This document shows positions 17,832 to 26,756 of a stretch of 64,000 bases of DNA, piece after piece. A model generated the notes under the pieces. That model did no database searches. It saw only the letters and a program-made list of their open reading frames with translations, and was not told the origin of the DNA. Every line of letters starts with the position of its first letter. The first letter of the stretch is position 1. A program made the translations under genes and the position numbers. Source of the DNA: CAJCJE01 sp963818685 (lineage in GTDB: Bacteria; Actinomycetota; Actinomycetes; Mycobacteriales; Pseudonocardiaceae); the NCBI GenBank assembly GCA_963818685.1, contig CAWFTJ010000009.1, positions 248,001-312,000 of the forward strand. The letters run 5' to 3'.

Positions 17832-18440
17832 ATGGCGGTTGCAGACCCTGATGCGTTGCTGCAACGTCCAGCCACAAAAACGGTTCCACCGAACGTCGCC
17901 GCGGTGGTTCGGCCCATCCGCGTCGAACCACTGCTCGATCTGGAATGGTCCCGCGCCGTCGAACCCACCGGCCCGATCGGCGCCGCCCGCCGTCCCTCGC
18001 AGGTGAGACGGGCGTGGATCCACCGCGCACCCGAGGCCGACGTCCTGCACCTCTACGAACGAGTGCTCGCCACCGGCGCCCAGGTGAACGCGCCGTGGTG
18101 GCTGCGCGCGCTGGCCGCGCAGCGGTTGCAGTCCAGGATGGGCGGTTTCGCCATCGAGGACCAGGTCAGTGAGATCCTGGACCGCCGCGCCGGCTGGGCC
18201 TACATGCCGTGGGCAGGGCCTGGCGAGGACGGCTACTGGGAGTACGTACCGTCCGAACTGGACGCCGCTGACCTCCCGCTGGTGCCCACCACCGTCATGT
18301 TCACCCACCGTCACCACGGCTGGTTGGACGTCGTGCTCGCGCACGCCGGTCAACCCGCTGCCGAACCGCTGCCCATCGGTGGCCCCGCCGACCTGCGCGG
18401 CAAGCTCGAATGGCTGGAATCGGGCGAGTTCGCGGGTTGA
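17832..18440 (+). CDS. Conserved hypothetical protein
   Basis: This 202-residue soluble protein has no family I can name. It begins after GGAGGTGAGCG, a strong ribosome site. It has no signal peptide or membrane segment. The central part is rich in aromatic residues (WWLRALAAQRLQSRMGGFAI, then GWAYMPWAGPGEDGYWEYVP), which suggests a compact folded domain. It lies 50 bp upstream of trmB on the same strand. Confidence 0.75.
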   Translation: MAVADPDALLQRPATKTVPPNVAAVVRPIRVEPLLDLEWSRAVEPTGPIGAARRPSQVRRAWIHRAPEADVLHLYERVLATGAQVNAPWWLRALAAQRLQSRMGGFAIEDQVSEILDRRAGWAYMPWAGPGEDGYWEYVPSELDAADLPLVPTTVMFTHRHHGWLDVVLAHAGQPAAEPLPIGGPADLRGKLEWLESGEFAG

Positions 18441-18490
18441 GCCCTGCCGACCGCCGGTAGCGTGGCGGCGGCCAGGTACCGTCACGGTTC

Positions 18491-19207
18491 GTGGCTCCCG
18501 AATCCCCGTCCCCGGTTCGCAACGGCATCGTCAGCTTCGCCCGACGCGGCGAGCGGATGACCGTCGGCCAGCAGCGTGTCTGGGACAACCACTGGGCCCA
18601 ACTGGGCCGGGAGGTCACCGACCTGCCCGAGGGCCCCGTCGATCTCGCCGAGTGGTTCGGCCGCGCGGCACCGGTGCTGCTGGAGATCGGCTCCGGGATG
18701 GGCGAGACCACCGCCGCGCTGGCCAAGGCCGCGCCCGAGCTGAACTACCTCGCCGTCGAGGTCTACCGGCCCGGTCTCGCGCGGCTGATGATGCGCGCGC
18801 TGAGCATGGACATCACCAATCTGCGCCTGCTGCACGGCGACGCGGTCGTGCTGCTCGCCGAGCACATCTTCGCCGATTCGCTGGCCGGCGCGCGCATCTA
18901 CTTCCCCGACCCGTGGCCGAAGAAGCGCCACCACAAGCGCAGGCTCGTCCAGCCCGAGTTCGTCGCGCTGCTCGCCGCCAAGCTCGCCTCCGGCGCGCGA
19001 CTGCACCTGGCCACCGACTGGGAGGACTACGCAGAGCAGATGATGGCCGTGTGCTCGGCTGAGCCGCTGCTGCGCAACGTGTACCCGGACGAGCCGGGCG
19101 GCTGGGCGCCGCGCCCCGACTGGCGCCCGGTCACCAAGTTCGAGAACCGCGCCAGGGACGAGGGCCGGATCTGCCACGACCTGATCTTCGAGCGCGTCAT
19201 CGCCTGA
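18491..19207 (+). CDS. trmB: tRNA (guanine-N7)-methyltransferase
   Basis: This 238-residue enzyme methylates G46 of tRNA at N7 using S-adenosylmethionine. The SAM-binding motif is LLEIGSGMGETTAALA. The family-specific block is FPDPWPKKRHHKRRLVQPEF, and the C-terminal tKFE-type tail is represented by VTKFENRARDEGR. GTG 18491 lies 8 nt after TACCGT, consistent with leaderless expression. Length and motif order are normal. Confidence 0.96.
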   Translation: MAPESPSPVRNGIVSFARRGERMTVGQQRVWDNHWAQLGREVTDLPEGPVDLAEWFGRAAPVLLEIGSGMGETTAALAKAAPELNYLAVEVYRPGLARLMMRALSMDITNLRLLHGDAVVLLAEHIFADSLAGARIYFPDPWPKKRHHKRRLVQPEFVALLAAKLASGARLHLATDWEDYAEQMMAVCSAEPLLRNVYPDEPGGWAPRPDWRPVTKFENRARDEGRICHDLIFERVIA

Positions 19208-19361
19208 ATCTCCACCCGACCGGGTACTCAAGCGGCCGACGCGCCACGTTGCCGCCACCCTCCGTCTGCATACAACCCGTTCGGGCGAGGGTGCCACTCC
19301 GCTCGTATTGACTCTTCTGGCAGTGACGGGTGAGCGGCTCCGCTGGGTAGATTTCCCGCCC

Positions 19362-20513
19362 GTGACCGTCGTTCGTGATGAAATCGTGACACCACTCGCC
19401 GCGCCGCTTGCCGGATTCGACCAGGTCGAACCCGTTGACGTGGTGGTCGCCGAGGAGTTCATCCGGATGTTCCACGACTCCCACTCCAGCGCTGGCTCGA
19501 TGGCGCGCAGGCTCGCGAAGGTCCGCGCGGACATCGCCAACACCGGCACCTACCGGCACACCTCGGCCGAACTCGCCTACGGCGCCCGAGTGGCGTTACG
19601 CGACTCCGGCTGGTGCACCAGCGGCGTGCCGTGGCGCCAGCTCAAGGTCCGCGACCTGCGCGGCCTGCGCAACGCGGCGGCCGTCGCGGCCGAATGCGTC
19701 GAACACCTCCGCCAGGCGGCCGGCAGCGGCAAGATCCGCCCGCTGATCACCGTCTTCGCCCCGGACGCGCCCGGCTCACCGGGACCGCACATCTGGAACG
19801 ACCAACTGATCCGCTACGCGGGCTACCGAGGCGCGGGCGACGCGGTCACCGGTGACCGCCGCTACGTCGGCTTCACCGACGCGCTGCGCGCCATGGGCTG
19901 GAAGCCCCCGTCCCCGCGCAGCCGCTTCGACCACCTGCCGCTCGTCGTGGAGACCGCGCACGAGGGCACCGCGCTGTTCGCGGTGCCGGACGACGTGCGC
20001 TACGAGGTGCGGCTCACCCATCCCGACCTGCCCTGGTTCGCCGATCTCGGGCTGCGCTGGCCGGCGGTCCCGGTGATCAGCAACATGCGGCTGAGCATCG
20101 GCGGCCTGAACTATCCGGCCGCGCCGTTCAACACCTGGCACGTCGGCACCGAGATCGGCACGAGAGGCTTAGCCGACGAATCCGCATACGGCGTCGCGGC
20201 CCAGGTCGCCGAGCGGCTCGGCCTTGACACGTCCTCGGAGCGCACCCTGTGGCGCGACCGGGTGACCGTCGAGCTGAACCGCGCGGTTCTGCAATCGTTC
20301 GACGAGGCCGGTGTGACCATCACCGACCACCACGCGGAGGCACTGCACCGGTTGGCCTGGCTGCGTTCCCGCCAGCGCGCCAGCGCGCACCGACCCGCGT
20401 TCCGCGTCGACGCCGACCGCATCGGGCGCGCCCGGCACGGCGCGCCCGCCCGCTTCGCCACCAGGGACGAGTCCGGCACCGCGCACCGCCCCAACTCCCG
20501 CATCAGCGCCTGA
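19362..20513 (+). CDS. Nitric oxide synthase oxygenase-like protein, divergent
   Basis: This 383-residue protein aligns by eye along most of bacterial nitric oxide synthase, which oxidises arginine to citrulline and NO at a cysteine-ligated haem. Shared blocks are YGARVALRDSGWC (bacterial YGAR-AWRNS-RC), SGKIRPLITVF, IWNDQLIRYAGY, THPDLPWFADLGLRW, and WHVGTEIGTRGLADE, which keeps the substrate-binding Glu, then VTITDHHAEAL. The proximal Cys is retained, but the usual RCxGR around it is WCTSG. The tail that normally carries the pterin-site Trp and FH motif is replaced by an Arg/Ala-rich sequence. Start GTG 19362 is preferred because TAGATT lies 8 nt upstream; a TTG frame to 19308 is possible. 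No reductase gene is nearby. The stop overlaps the convergent SDR gene by 11 bp. Confidence 0.85.
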   Translation: MTVVRDEIVTPLAAPLAGFDQVEPVDVVVAEEFIRMFHDSHSSAGSMARRLAKVRADIANTGTYRHTSAELAYGARVALRDSGWCTSGVPWRQLKVRDLRGLRNAAAVAAECVEHLRQAAGSGKIRPLITVFAPDAPGSPGPHIWNDQLIRYAGYRGAGDAVTGDRRYVGFTDALRAMGWKPPSPRSRFDHLPLVVETAHEGTALFAVPDDVRYEVRLTHPDLPWFADLGLRWPAVPVISNMRLSIGGLNYPAAPFNTWHVGTEIGTRGLADESAYGVAAQVAERLGLDTSSERTLWRDRVTVELNRAVLQSFDEAGVTITDHHAEALHRLAWLRSRQRASAHRPAFRVDADRIGRARHGAPARFATRDESGTAHRPNSRISA

Positions 20514-21225
20514 ACCGTTGCCGGGTGGGGCGGAGGGTGAGGTCGGTGAGGTGGCCGTCGGGCGGGGTGCGCAGCGCGAACAGGACGGCCTCCGCGACGG
20601 TTTCCGGGCGCAGGTAGTCATCCGGGTCGTAGTCGCCGTCTTCGGCGGCGCGCACGTCGCGTTGCATGTCGGTCGCGGTGCGGCCGGGGTAGATCGAGGT
20701 GACGCGGACGCCGTTGGGTTGTTCTTCCGCGCGCAGCGCTTCCGCGTAGCCGCGCAGGGCGAATTTGCTGGCGCCGTAGGAACCCCAGTTCGGGTTGACC
20801 CGCATGCCGGCACCGGAGTTGATCAGCACGACCTGGCCGTGCGCGACGCGCAGCGCGGGCAGCAGCACGCGGGTGAGCTCGGCGACGGCGATGACGTTGA
20901 GGTCCAGCGTCTGCCGCCACACCTGCACGGGAGTCCGGTCCAGCGGCGCGATGGTGACCACGCCGGCACTGTGCACGAGGACGTCGAGCGACTGGACGCC
21001 CTGTGCCTCCGTTGCCGCCAGCAGGGATTGCGGGTCGGTCAGGTCGACCGCGAAGGGCCGCGCGTCAGGCAGCGTCGCGGCGAGTTCGTCGAGGGCGCGT
21101 TGGTCGCGGCCACCGAGCAGGACGCGGTGGGTTGGGGCGATGGCGCGGGCGATCGCGGCGCCGATACCTCGGGAGGCACCGGTCACCAGCGCGAGCGGGC
21201 GGTCGTGCACTGTCATGTCGAGCAT
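20503..21225 (-). CDS. Short-chain dehydrogenase/reductase
   Basis: This classical SDR oxidoreductase of about 240 residues has the cofactor motif TGASRGIG, NSGAG on strand 5, and the catalytic triad Ser and YGASK, followed by YPGRTATDM. LGGRDQRALDEL after the second strand suggests NADP(H). The substrate is unknown. Two ATGs (21225, 21216) and a GTG (21234) are possible starts. 21225 is chosen because a TACCGT hexamer sits 7 nt before it, and no ribosome site is present at any of them. The 3' end overlaps the NOS-like gene. Confidence 0.88.
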   Translation of the reverse strand: MLDMTVHDRPLALVTGASRGIGAAIARAIAPTHRVLLGGRDQRALDELAATLPDARPFAVDLTDPQSLLAATEAQGVQSLDVLVHSAGVVTIAPLDRTPVQVWRQTLDLNVIAVAELTRVLLPALRVAHGQVVLINSGAGMRVNPNWGSYGASKFALRGYAEALRAEEQPNGVRVTSIYPGRTATDMQRDVRAAEDGDYDPDDYLRPETVAEAVLFALRTPPDGHLTDLTLRPTRQRFRR

Positions 21226-21237
21226 GTCGAGCACGGT

Positions 21238-21272
21238 AACCCGCTCGCCGGGGTGCGCCCGGCGAGCGGGTT
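21238..21272 (-). terminator. Terminator of padR-ino1 operon
   Basis: A perfect 15-bp inverted repeat (21238-21252 with 21258-21272, 5-nt loop) starts 11 bp after the ino1 stop. Its far end touches the -10 element of the SDR gene, so termination and SDR initiation may interfere. Confidence 0.75.
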
Positions 21273-21283
21273 CGCGCGAGGAC

Positions 21284-22375
21284 TCAGCGGTCGAGTTCGC
21301 CTCGGATGAACCGCTCGACGGCGTCGTACGCCTCCGAGTCCGAGTACTGCACAGGAGGGGACTTCATGAAGTAGCTCGACGCCGAGTTGATCGGACCCGC
21401 GATCCCGCGGTCGAGCGCGATCTTGGCGGCCCGCACCGCGTCGATGATCACGCCTGCCGAGTTCGGCGAGTCCCAGACCTCCAGTTTGTACTCAAGGTTG
21501 AGCGGCACGTCGCCGAATGCCTTGCCTTCAAGGCGAACGTAGGCCCACTTGCGGTCGTCGAGCCACGGCACGTGGTCTGACGGTCCGATGTGGACATCAG
21601 CCTTGCCGATCTCGTGCGGGATCTGCGAGGTGACCGACTGGGTCTTGGAGATCTTCTTGGACTGGAGCCGCTTGCGCTCCAGCATGTTCATGAAGTCCAT
21701 GTTGCCGCCGAAGTTCAGCTGGTACGTGCGCAGCAGCTCGACGCCTCGGTCCTCGAACAGCTTGGCCATCACCCGATGCGTGATGGTCGCGCCGACCTGG
21801 GACTTGATGTCGTCGCCGATGATCGGCAGGCCGGCCTCGGTGAACTTGGCCGCCCACGCCGGGTCGGAGGCGATGAAGACCGGGAGCGCGTTGACGAAGG
21901 CGACGCCCGCGTCGATGGCGCACTGCGCGTAGAAGCGGTCCGCCTCCTCCGAACCCACCGGCAGGTAGGAGACGAGCACGTCGACCCGTGCGGCGCGCAG
22001 GGCCGCGACGACGTCGACCGGCGGCTCGTCGGATTCGGTGATCATCTCGGAGTAGAACTCGCCGAGGCCGTCGAAGGTGTGGCCACGCAGCACCGGCACG
22101 CCGAGCGGCGGCACGTCGCAGATCTTGATGGTGTTGTTCTCGCTGGCCACGATCGCCTCGGACAGGTCGCGGCCGACCTTCTTCGCGTCGACGTCGAACG
22201 CTGCCACGAACTCGATGTCCCGCACGTGGTAGTCCCCGAACCGCACGTGCATCAGACCCGGCACCCGGGTTTCCGGATCGGCGTCCCGGTAGTAGTGCAC
22301 GCCCTGCACCAGGGATGCCGCACAGTTACCGACGCCGACGATCGCGACCCGGATGTTTCGGCGGTGCTCGCCCAT
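21284..22375 (-). CDS. ino1: Inositol-3-phosphate synthase
   Basis: This 363-residue NAD-dependent enzyme converts glucose 6-phosphate to inositol 3-phosphate, the precursor of phosphatidylinositol, mycothiol and lipoglycans. Conserved blocks are VAIVGVGNCAASLVQG (NAD site), FGDYHVRDIEFVAAFDVD, SYLPVGSEEADRFYAQC, GDDIKSQVGATITHR, LNFGGNMDFMNMLER, and SDHVPWLDDRKWAYVRLEG. ATG 22375 has a GGAGG site at good spacing. An ATG at 22399 that overlaps the padR stop is the alternative. It lies just downstream of padR, as in mycobacteria, which points to PadR control. Confidence 0.96.
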   Translation of the reverse strand: MGEHRRNIRVAIVGVGNCAASLVQGVHYYRDADPETRVPGLMHVRFGDYHVRDIEFVAAFDVDAKKVGRDLSEAIVASENNTIKICDVPPLGVPVLRGHTFDGLGEFYSEMITESDEPPVDVVAALRAARVDVLVSYLPVGSEEADRFYAQCAIDAGVAFVNALPVFIASDPAWAAKFTEAGLPIIGDDIKSQVGATITHRVMAKLFEDRGVELLRTYQLNFGGNMDFMNMLERKRLQSKKISKTQSVTSQIPHEIGKADVHIGPSDHVPWLDDRKWAYVRLEGKAFGDVPLNLEYKLEVWDSPNSAGVIIDAVRAAKIALDRGIAGPINSASSYFMKSPPVQYSDSEAYDAVERFIRGELDR

Positions 22376-22395
22376 GTCCTCGGGGCCTCCTTCTG

Positions 22396-22959
22396 TCATT
22401 CTTCCGATGTGTCCGTGTGCGCCTGCGCTTCGGCACGTTCGTGCTCGATCAACTCGTTGAGCCAGCGGACCTCGCGCTCGCTGGACTCAAGGCCCATCCG
22501 GTGCAGCTCCCGCGTGTAGCGGTCGATCTGTTCACCTGCGCGGGCCAACGTGGCCCGCAGGCCCTCCCTGCGCTCCTCGACCCTGCGCCGCCTGCCCTCC
22601 AGGATGCGCATCCTGGCCTCGGCCGGGGTACGCGAGAAGAAGGCGAGGTGCACGCCGAAGCCGTCGTCGTCCCAGGTCTCCGGGCCGCCCTCGGTGACCA
22701 GCGCGGCGAACCGTTCCTTGCCTTCCGCGGTCAGCTTGTAGACGCGTTTGGCCTTGCGGCCCCATGACGCGTGCTCACCATTGGGTTCGGCCTGCTCCTC
22801 CGCGATGAGGCCGGCTCGCGACAACCGGCGCAGTGCCGGGTAGAGCGAGCCGTAGGAGAACGCCTGGAACGCACCGAGCCGACTAGCCAAACGCTTGCGT
22901 AGCTCGTAGCCGTGCATCGGCGCCTCGTGCAACAGGCCGAGGATGGCGAATTCGATCAC
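22396..22959 (-). CDS. PadR-family transcriptional regulator
   Basis: This 187-residue regulator has the N-terminal PadR winged helix (ILGLLHEAPMHGYELRKRL, FSYGSLYPALRRLSRAGLI), a wing with KRVYKLTAEGKERF, and a C-terminal Vir-type helical dimerisation domain. It is co-directional with and 20 bp upstream of ino1, an arrangement conserved in mycobacteria. It probably represses its own operon. Inverted repeats just upstream are candidate operators. Confidence 0.93.
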   Translation of the reverse strand: MIEFAILGLLHEAPMHGYELRKRLASRLGAFQAFSYGSLYPALRRLSRAGLIAEEQAEPNGEHASWGRKAKRVYKLTAEGKERFAALVTEGGPETWDDDGFGVHLAFFSRTPAEARMRILEGRRRRVEERREGLRATLARAGEQIDRYTRELHRMGLESSEREVRWLNELIEHERAEAQAHTDTSEE

Positions 22960-22982
22960 GAGTCACCTCCACGCGACGCCGG

Positions 22983-23048
22983 GCACACACGGGGTGTGCG
23001 AGTTTCGTTCTGTCGCTCGATGTTTTACTCCACTATATCGTCGCGATA
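22983..23048. promoter_or_regulatory. Candidate PadR operators
   Basis: Two inverted repeats lie 24-90 bp upstream of padR. GCACAC-ACGGG-GTGTGC is at 22983-22999 and TATCG-TCG-CGATA is at 23036-23048. The second, with flanking ATAT, resembles the AT-edged dyads bound by PadR regulators. This is inference; no binding data are available. Confidence 0.4.
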
Positions 23049-23169
23049 CATCGGATGCTCGAATTATGCCGGTCGGATGTGGCGATGAACACGGCCGGTG
23101 GCTGGATACCGGCGATGCTGACCCAAACGGACGATCGGTGAGCCGAGTGCGGCACGTACGCTGTTCAAC

Positions 23170-23574
23170 GTGCGAACCCAACGGCAGGTGGTTGACTACG
23201 CGTTGCAGCGCAGGGCGCTGCTCGCGGAGGTCTACTCGGGCCGCGTCGGGACCTCCGAGGTCTGTGACGCCAGCCCGTACCTGCTGCGGGCCGCGAAGTT
23301 CCACGGCCGGCCGAGCGACGTGACCTGTCCCGTGTGCCGCAAGGAGCCGTTGACGCTGGTCTCCTGGGTGTACGGGGACGAGTTGAAGCACGCTTCCGGC
23401 TCGGCGCGCACACCGGACGAACTCGGCAGGATGGCCACGCTTTACGGCGAGTTCAACGTCTACGTGGTTGAAGTTTGTCGGACGTGCACATGGAACCACC
23501 TGGTGCAGTCATACGTCCTGGGGACTAGGGACGTGGATGTCCACGGCCCGCGGAGGAGGACGGCGTCGGAGTGA
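23170..23574 (+). CDS. DUF5318 zinc-ribbon-like protein
   Basis: This 134-residue conserved actinobacterial protein of unknown function has two CxxC knuckles, CPVC and CRTC, that probably bind zinc. The family occurs between padR and the PBP gene in mycobacteria too. GTG 23170 is 7 nt after TACGCT, suggesting a leaderless transcript that starts divergently from padR. Confidence 0.85.
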   Translation: MRTQRQVVDYALQRRALLAEVYSGRVGTSEVCDASPYLLRAAKFHGRPSDVTCPVCRKEPLTLVSWVYGDELKHASGSARTPDELGRMATLYGEFNVYVVEVCRTCTWNHLVQSYVLGTRDVDVHGPRRRTASE

Positions 23575-23686
23575 CACCGCGCCTGACCTGCCCGGTTGGC
23601 GTGTCCGGTTGACGTGAACGACCGGGGAGCGTACGACCACCTACCGCCGTATACCCGAGTGCGGCGATCTGGGAGGCCTTGTAGTT

Positions 23687-26638
23687 GTGAATGACCACCG
23701 TGACGATGAGCCACGCCGTCGCCAGGACTGGCCGGGTGGCGAACCTGACGGGGGAGCCAGAGGGGGCGGCGAGCAGGGCGGAGATCGCCGCCAGCCGCCG
23801 CCGGCCCGGCGTCCGGCCCAGGGGCGGACCCCTGGCCGTGGCACGCCGCCCGGAGACCCGAGGGGCCGAGGCCAACAGCCTGGGCAGCAGCAGCCTGGGC
23901 AGCAGCGTCCCGCTGCCCGCCAGCCGCAGCAGGGCCTGCCGCCGGGTGCTCCGCGCGGCCCGCAGCAGCCGGGTGGCCGGCCCCCGTCGGGGCAGCGACC
24001 GCAGCAGGGCACCCCGCAGGGCCGTCCCGCTGGACCCGGTGGGCCGAGTCGCAGCGGGCGACCGGCCGGCCCGTTCGAGCCGTCGACCGAGAACCTCCCT
24101 CCGGTCGACCGGCCGGAGCAGTCCTACGGCCGCGAACCCGATCTGCTGACCCACCGTGATGATGATCACGCCACCGAATGGGCCTCGAACGCGGCAGCGG
24201 CCGGCTACGACGACCGCGAGCGCGACCGCCGCTACGACAGCAGGGCCGGCGTCGGCCTGCTCAGCGACGAGGATCGCAAGACGATCCTGAAGCAGAAGAT
24301 CTTCCGCCGGACAAGGCGAACCCTGTACGTACTGGTCGGTCTGGGCATCATCGTGCCGATCGTCGGTTTCTTCGTCATGTACCAGATCGTGAAGGTGCCC
24401 GACCCGCAGGCGGTCGCGGCCAAGCTCAACCAGCCGATCACGATCTACTACGCGGACAACTCCGTGATGGACAAGATCGGTACCGACCAGAACGCCCACC
24501 AGCTGATCCAGGTCAGCGACCTGCCCAAACTGGAGAACGTCCAGCACGCCGTCGAGGCCGCGGAGGACGCGACCTTCCAGACCAACGCGGGCGTGGACCT
24601 CAAGGCAATCCTGCGGACCGTGAAGAACCAGGCGACCGGCGGCACCGGCGGTGCCTCCACGATCACCCAGGAGTACATCAAGCAGGCCACCAATCCCGGC
24701 GTCCTCGGTTCACTGCCGCTGACCACCAAGGTCGCCGAGATGGTCAAGGCGTACAAGATGAGCAGGACCGTGGACAAGCCGGACATCATGGCGTCCTACC
24801 TGAACATCGTCTACTTCGGACGGCACGCGTACGGCATCGGCGCTGCGGCGCAGGCGTACTACGGGGTGACACCGGACAAGCTGACCGATCCGCAGGCCGC
24901 GTTGCTCGCTGGGCTGATCCAGTCGCCTGGCCGGGCGAACAGCACGAAGTACCAGCTCCAGCGGTACAACTACGTGATGGGTCAGATGGCCAAGGACGGC
25001 TGGCTCAAGCCGGGTGAGCAGAACACCGCGCTACCCACCCCCAACCCGCCCACCAGCGCGGCAAGCAACCTGCCGTGGGACCGGCAGCTGATCGTCAGCC
25101 AGGTCGAGCAGGAACTACAGGCCAACAAGCTGGACATGGACACCATGCAGCGGATGGGCGCGAAGGTCTACACCACGATCCAGCCAGCGGCGCAGCAGAG
25201 CGCTGAGCAGTCCGTGCAGCAGGTGATGGCCAAGGACGCGGACTACACCGACGGCGGCCCCATGATGTACCAGGGCAAGCCGGTCACGGTGGACGGCAAG
25301 CAGATCAAGGCGACCCAGGCCGCCGCGCTGGTCTCGGTCGATCCGACCACCGGCGGGATCATCGCCTGGTACGGCGGGAACGATCCGAAAGCCACCCAGT
25401 ACGACATGGCCGACACGCCGCACCAGCCGGGCTCGTCGTTCAAGCCCTATGTGTTCGCCTCCGCGTTGGAGAACGATCCTTCCCAGGAGGGCCTGAACGC
25501 GCTCTACAACGGCAGCGCGACAGTGGTTTTCAACGGCCACACCGTGCACAACTCCGAGGGTGAGAGCCGACCGGTCGTCACGGTCAAGGACGCGATGACC
25601 AACTCGCTGAACACCGTGTTCTACGCGATGGGCATCAACACCGGCGTCAAGAAGGTGCAGGCCACCGCGTGGCAGGCCGGTATCCCACAGGAGATCAGGA
25701 ACACCGCGGGCACCGGGCCGGGTACGGTGACCAGCCTCCAGGACCTCAACGGGGTCACCGAGGGTGGTATCTCGATCGGCCAGTACCCGGTGCGGCCGAG
25801 GGATCAGGCGCAGGGTTACGCCACGCTGGCCAACTACGGCAACTACATCCCGACCCACTTCATCGCCAAGGTCACCGACGACACCGGCGCGACCGTGTAC
25901 ACGTTCGCCCAGCCGGCCAAGCCCGCCTTCGGTGACGAGGCGACCAGCCAGTCCATCGCGCACACCGTGATCGACTCGATGAACCAGGTGGCGTCGGCGG
26001 ACAAGCTGACGCTGAACGGGAACCGGCCGGTGGCCGCGAAGACCGGCACCCAGGGTTACAACGACCCGGTGACCGGCAACGCGTTGAACGGTTGGGACTC
26101 CGACGCCTGGATGTGTGGGTTCACGCCGAACGTGGTCACCGCGGTGTGGATCGGGCACTACGACCGGACCGCGCCGATCTTCGGTGTCGGCAACAACACC
26201 GAGCAGCCCGGCAGCCACAGCCCGTACGTCATGTTCGGCCACGAGGACCCGGGTCTGATCTGGAAGACCTACATGGACAGCGTGCTCGGCAACTCGCCGG
26301 CCCAGCAGTTCGCGACCTACAACGACATCAATGGTTCGTGGAACTTCATCACCAACTCGCCGGCGGTCCAGGCTCCGCCGAGCCAGAGCAGCCAGCCGAA
26401 CAACGCCGGTGGCGGTGGCGGCAATGGTGACAACAACAGCACCAGCCAGACCACGACCAACCAGACCACGACCGACACCCCGACCGACACGACGAACCCA
26501 CCCGGCGGCGGCACCTGTGGCCTGATCTGCCAGCCCTCGGGTGGTGGCGGTGTACCGACGGGCACCGGCCACACCGGTCATGGCGGCGGGGGCGGAGGCG
26601 GCGGCGGAGGTACTGGTGTACCGAACCCCGGTGGCTAA
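23687..26638 (+). CDS. ponA: Class A penicillin-binding protein (transglycosylase/transpeptidase)
   Basis: This 983-residue bifunctional enzyme polymerises and cross-links peptidoglycan outside the membrane. About 200 cytoplasmic residues are Pro/Gln/Gly/Arg-rich and disordered. A single membrane helix follows (LYVLVGLGIIVPIVGFFVMY, about 213-232). The GT51 domain has EAAEDATFQTNAGVD with catalytic Glu and GGASTITQEYIKQ. The transpeptidase domain has SSFKPY (active Ser), SLNT and KTGTQ. The C-terminal 80 residues are Asn/Thr/Gly-rich with a nine-glycine run. GTG 23687 is preceded by GGGAGG. It corresponds to ponA1 in the mycobacterial order. Confidence 0.95.
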   Translation: MNDHRDDEPRRRQDWPGGEPDGGARGGGEQGGDRRQPPPARRPAQGRTPGRGTPPGDPRGRGQQPGQQQPGQQRPAARQPQQGLPPGAPRGPQQPGGRPPSGQRPQQGTPQGRPAGPGGPSRSGRPAGPFEPSTENLPPVDRPEQSYGREPDLLTHRDDDHATEWASNAAAAGYDDRERDRRYDSRAGVGLLSDEDRKTILKQKIFRRTRRTLYVLVGLGIIVPIVGFFVMYQIVKVPDPQAVAAKLNQPITIYYADNSVMDKIGTDQNAHQLIQVSDLPKLENVQHAVEAAEDATFQTNAGVDLKAILRTVKNQATGGTGGASTITQEYIKQATNPGVLGSLPLTTKVAEMVKAYKMSRTVDKPDIMASYLNIVYFGRHAYGIGAAAQAYYGVTPDKLTDPQAALLAGLIQSPGRANSTKYQLQRYNYVMGQMAKDGWLKPGEQNTALPTPNPPTSAASNLPWDRQLIVSQVEQELQANKLDMDTMQRMGAKVYTTIQPAAQQSAEQSVQQVMAKDADYTDGGPMMYQGKPVTVDGKQIKATQAAALVSVDPTTGGIIAWYGGNDPKATQYDMADTPHQPGSSFKPYVFASALENDPSQEGLNALYNGSATVVFNGHTVHNSEGESRPVVTVKDAMTNSLNTVFYAMGINTGVKKVQATAWQAGIPQEIRNTAGTGPGTVTSLQDLNGVTEGGISIGQYPVRPRDQAQGYATLANYGNYIPTHFIAKVTDDTGATVYTFAQPAKPAFGDEATSQSIAHTVIDSMNQVASADKLTLNGNRPVAAKTGTQGYNDPVTGNALNGWDSDAWMCGFTPNVVTAVWIGHYDRTAPIFGVGNNTEQPGSHSPYVMFGHEDPGLIWKTYMDSVLGNSPAQQFATYNDINGSWNFITNSPAVQAPPSQSSQPNNAGGGGGNGDNNSTSQTTTNQTTTDTPTDTTNPPGGGTCGLICQPSGGGGVPTGTGHTGHGGGGGGGGGGTGVPNPGG

Positions 26639-26664
26639 TGACCACCAGCACGGATGACCAACGG

Positions 26665-26697
26665 GTGTGGGCCGGCAGCAGCGCTGCCGGCCCACAC
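26665..26697 (+). terminator. ponA terminator
   Basis: A perfect 15-bp inverted repeat with an AGC loop begins 27 bp after the ponA stop. It separates ponA from the GT87 gene, which has its own -10 element. Confidence 0.8.
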
Positions 26698-26756
26698 TCG
26701 TGTCGGCAAGGCGTGCCCGACACGGTTGCAACACGGCGCCCCGTACGATCCGGCAG

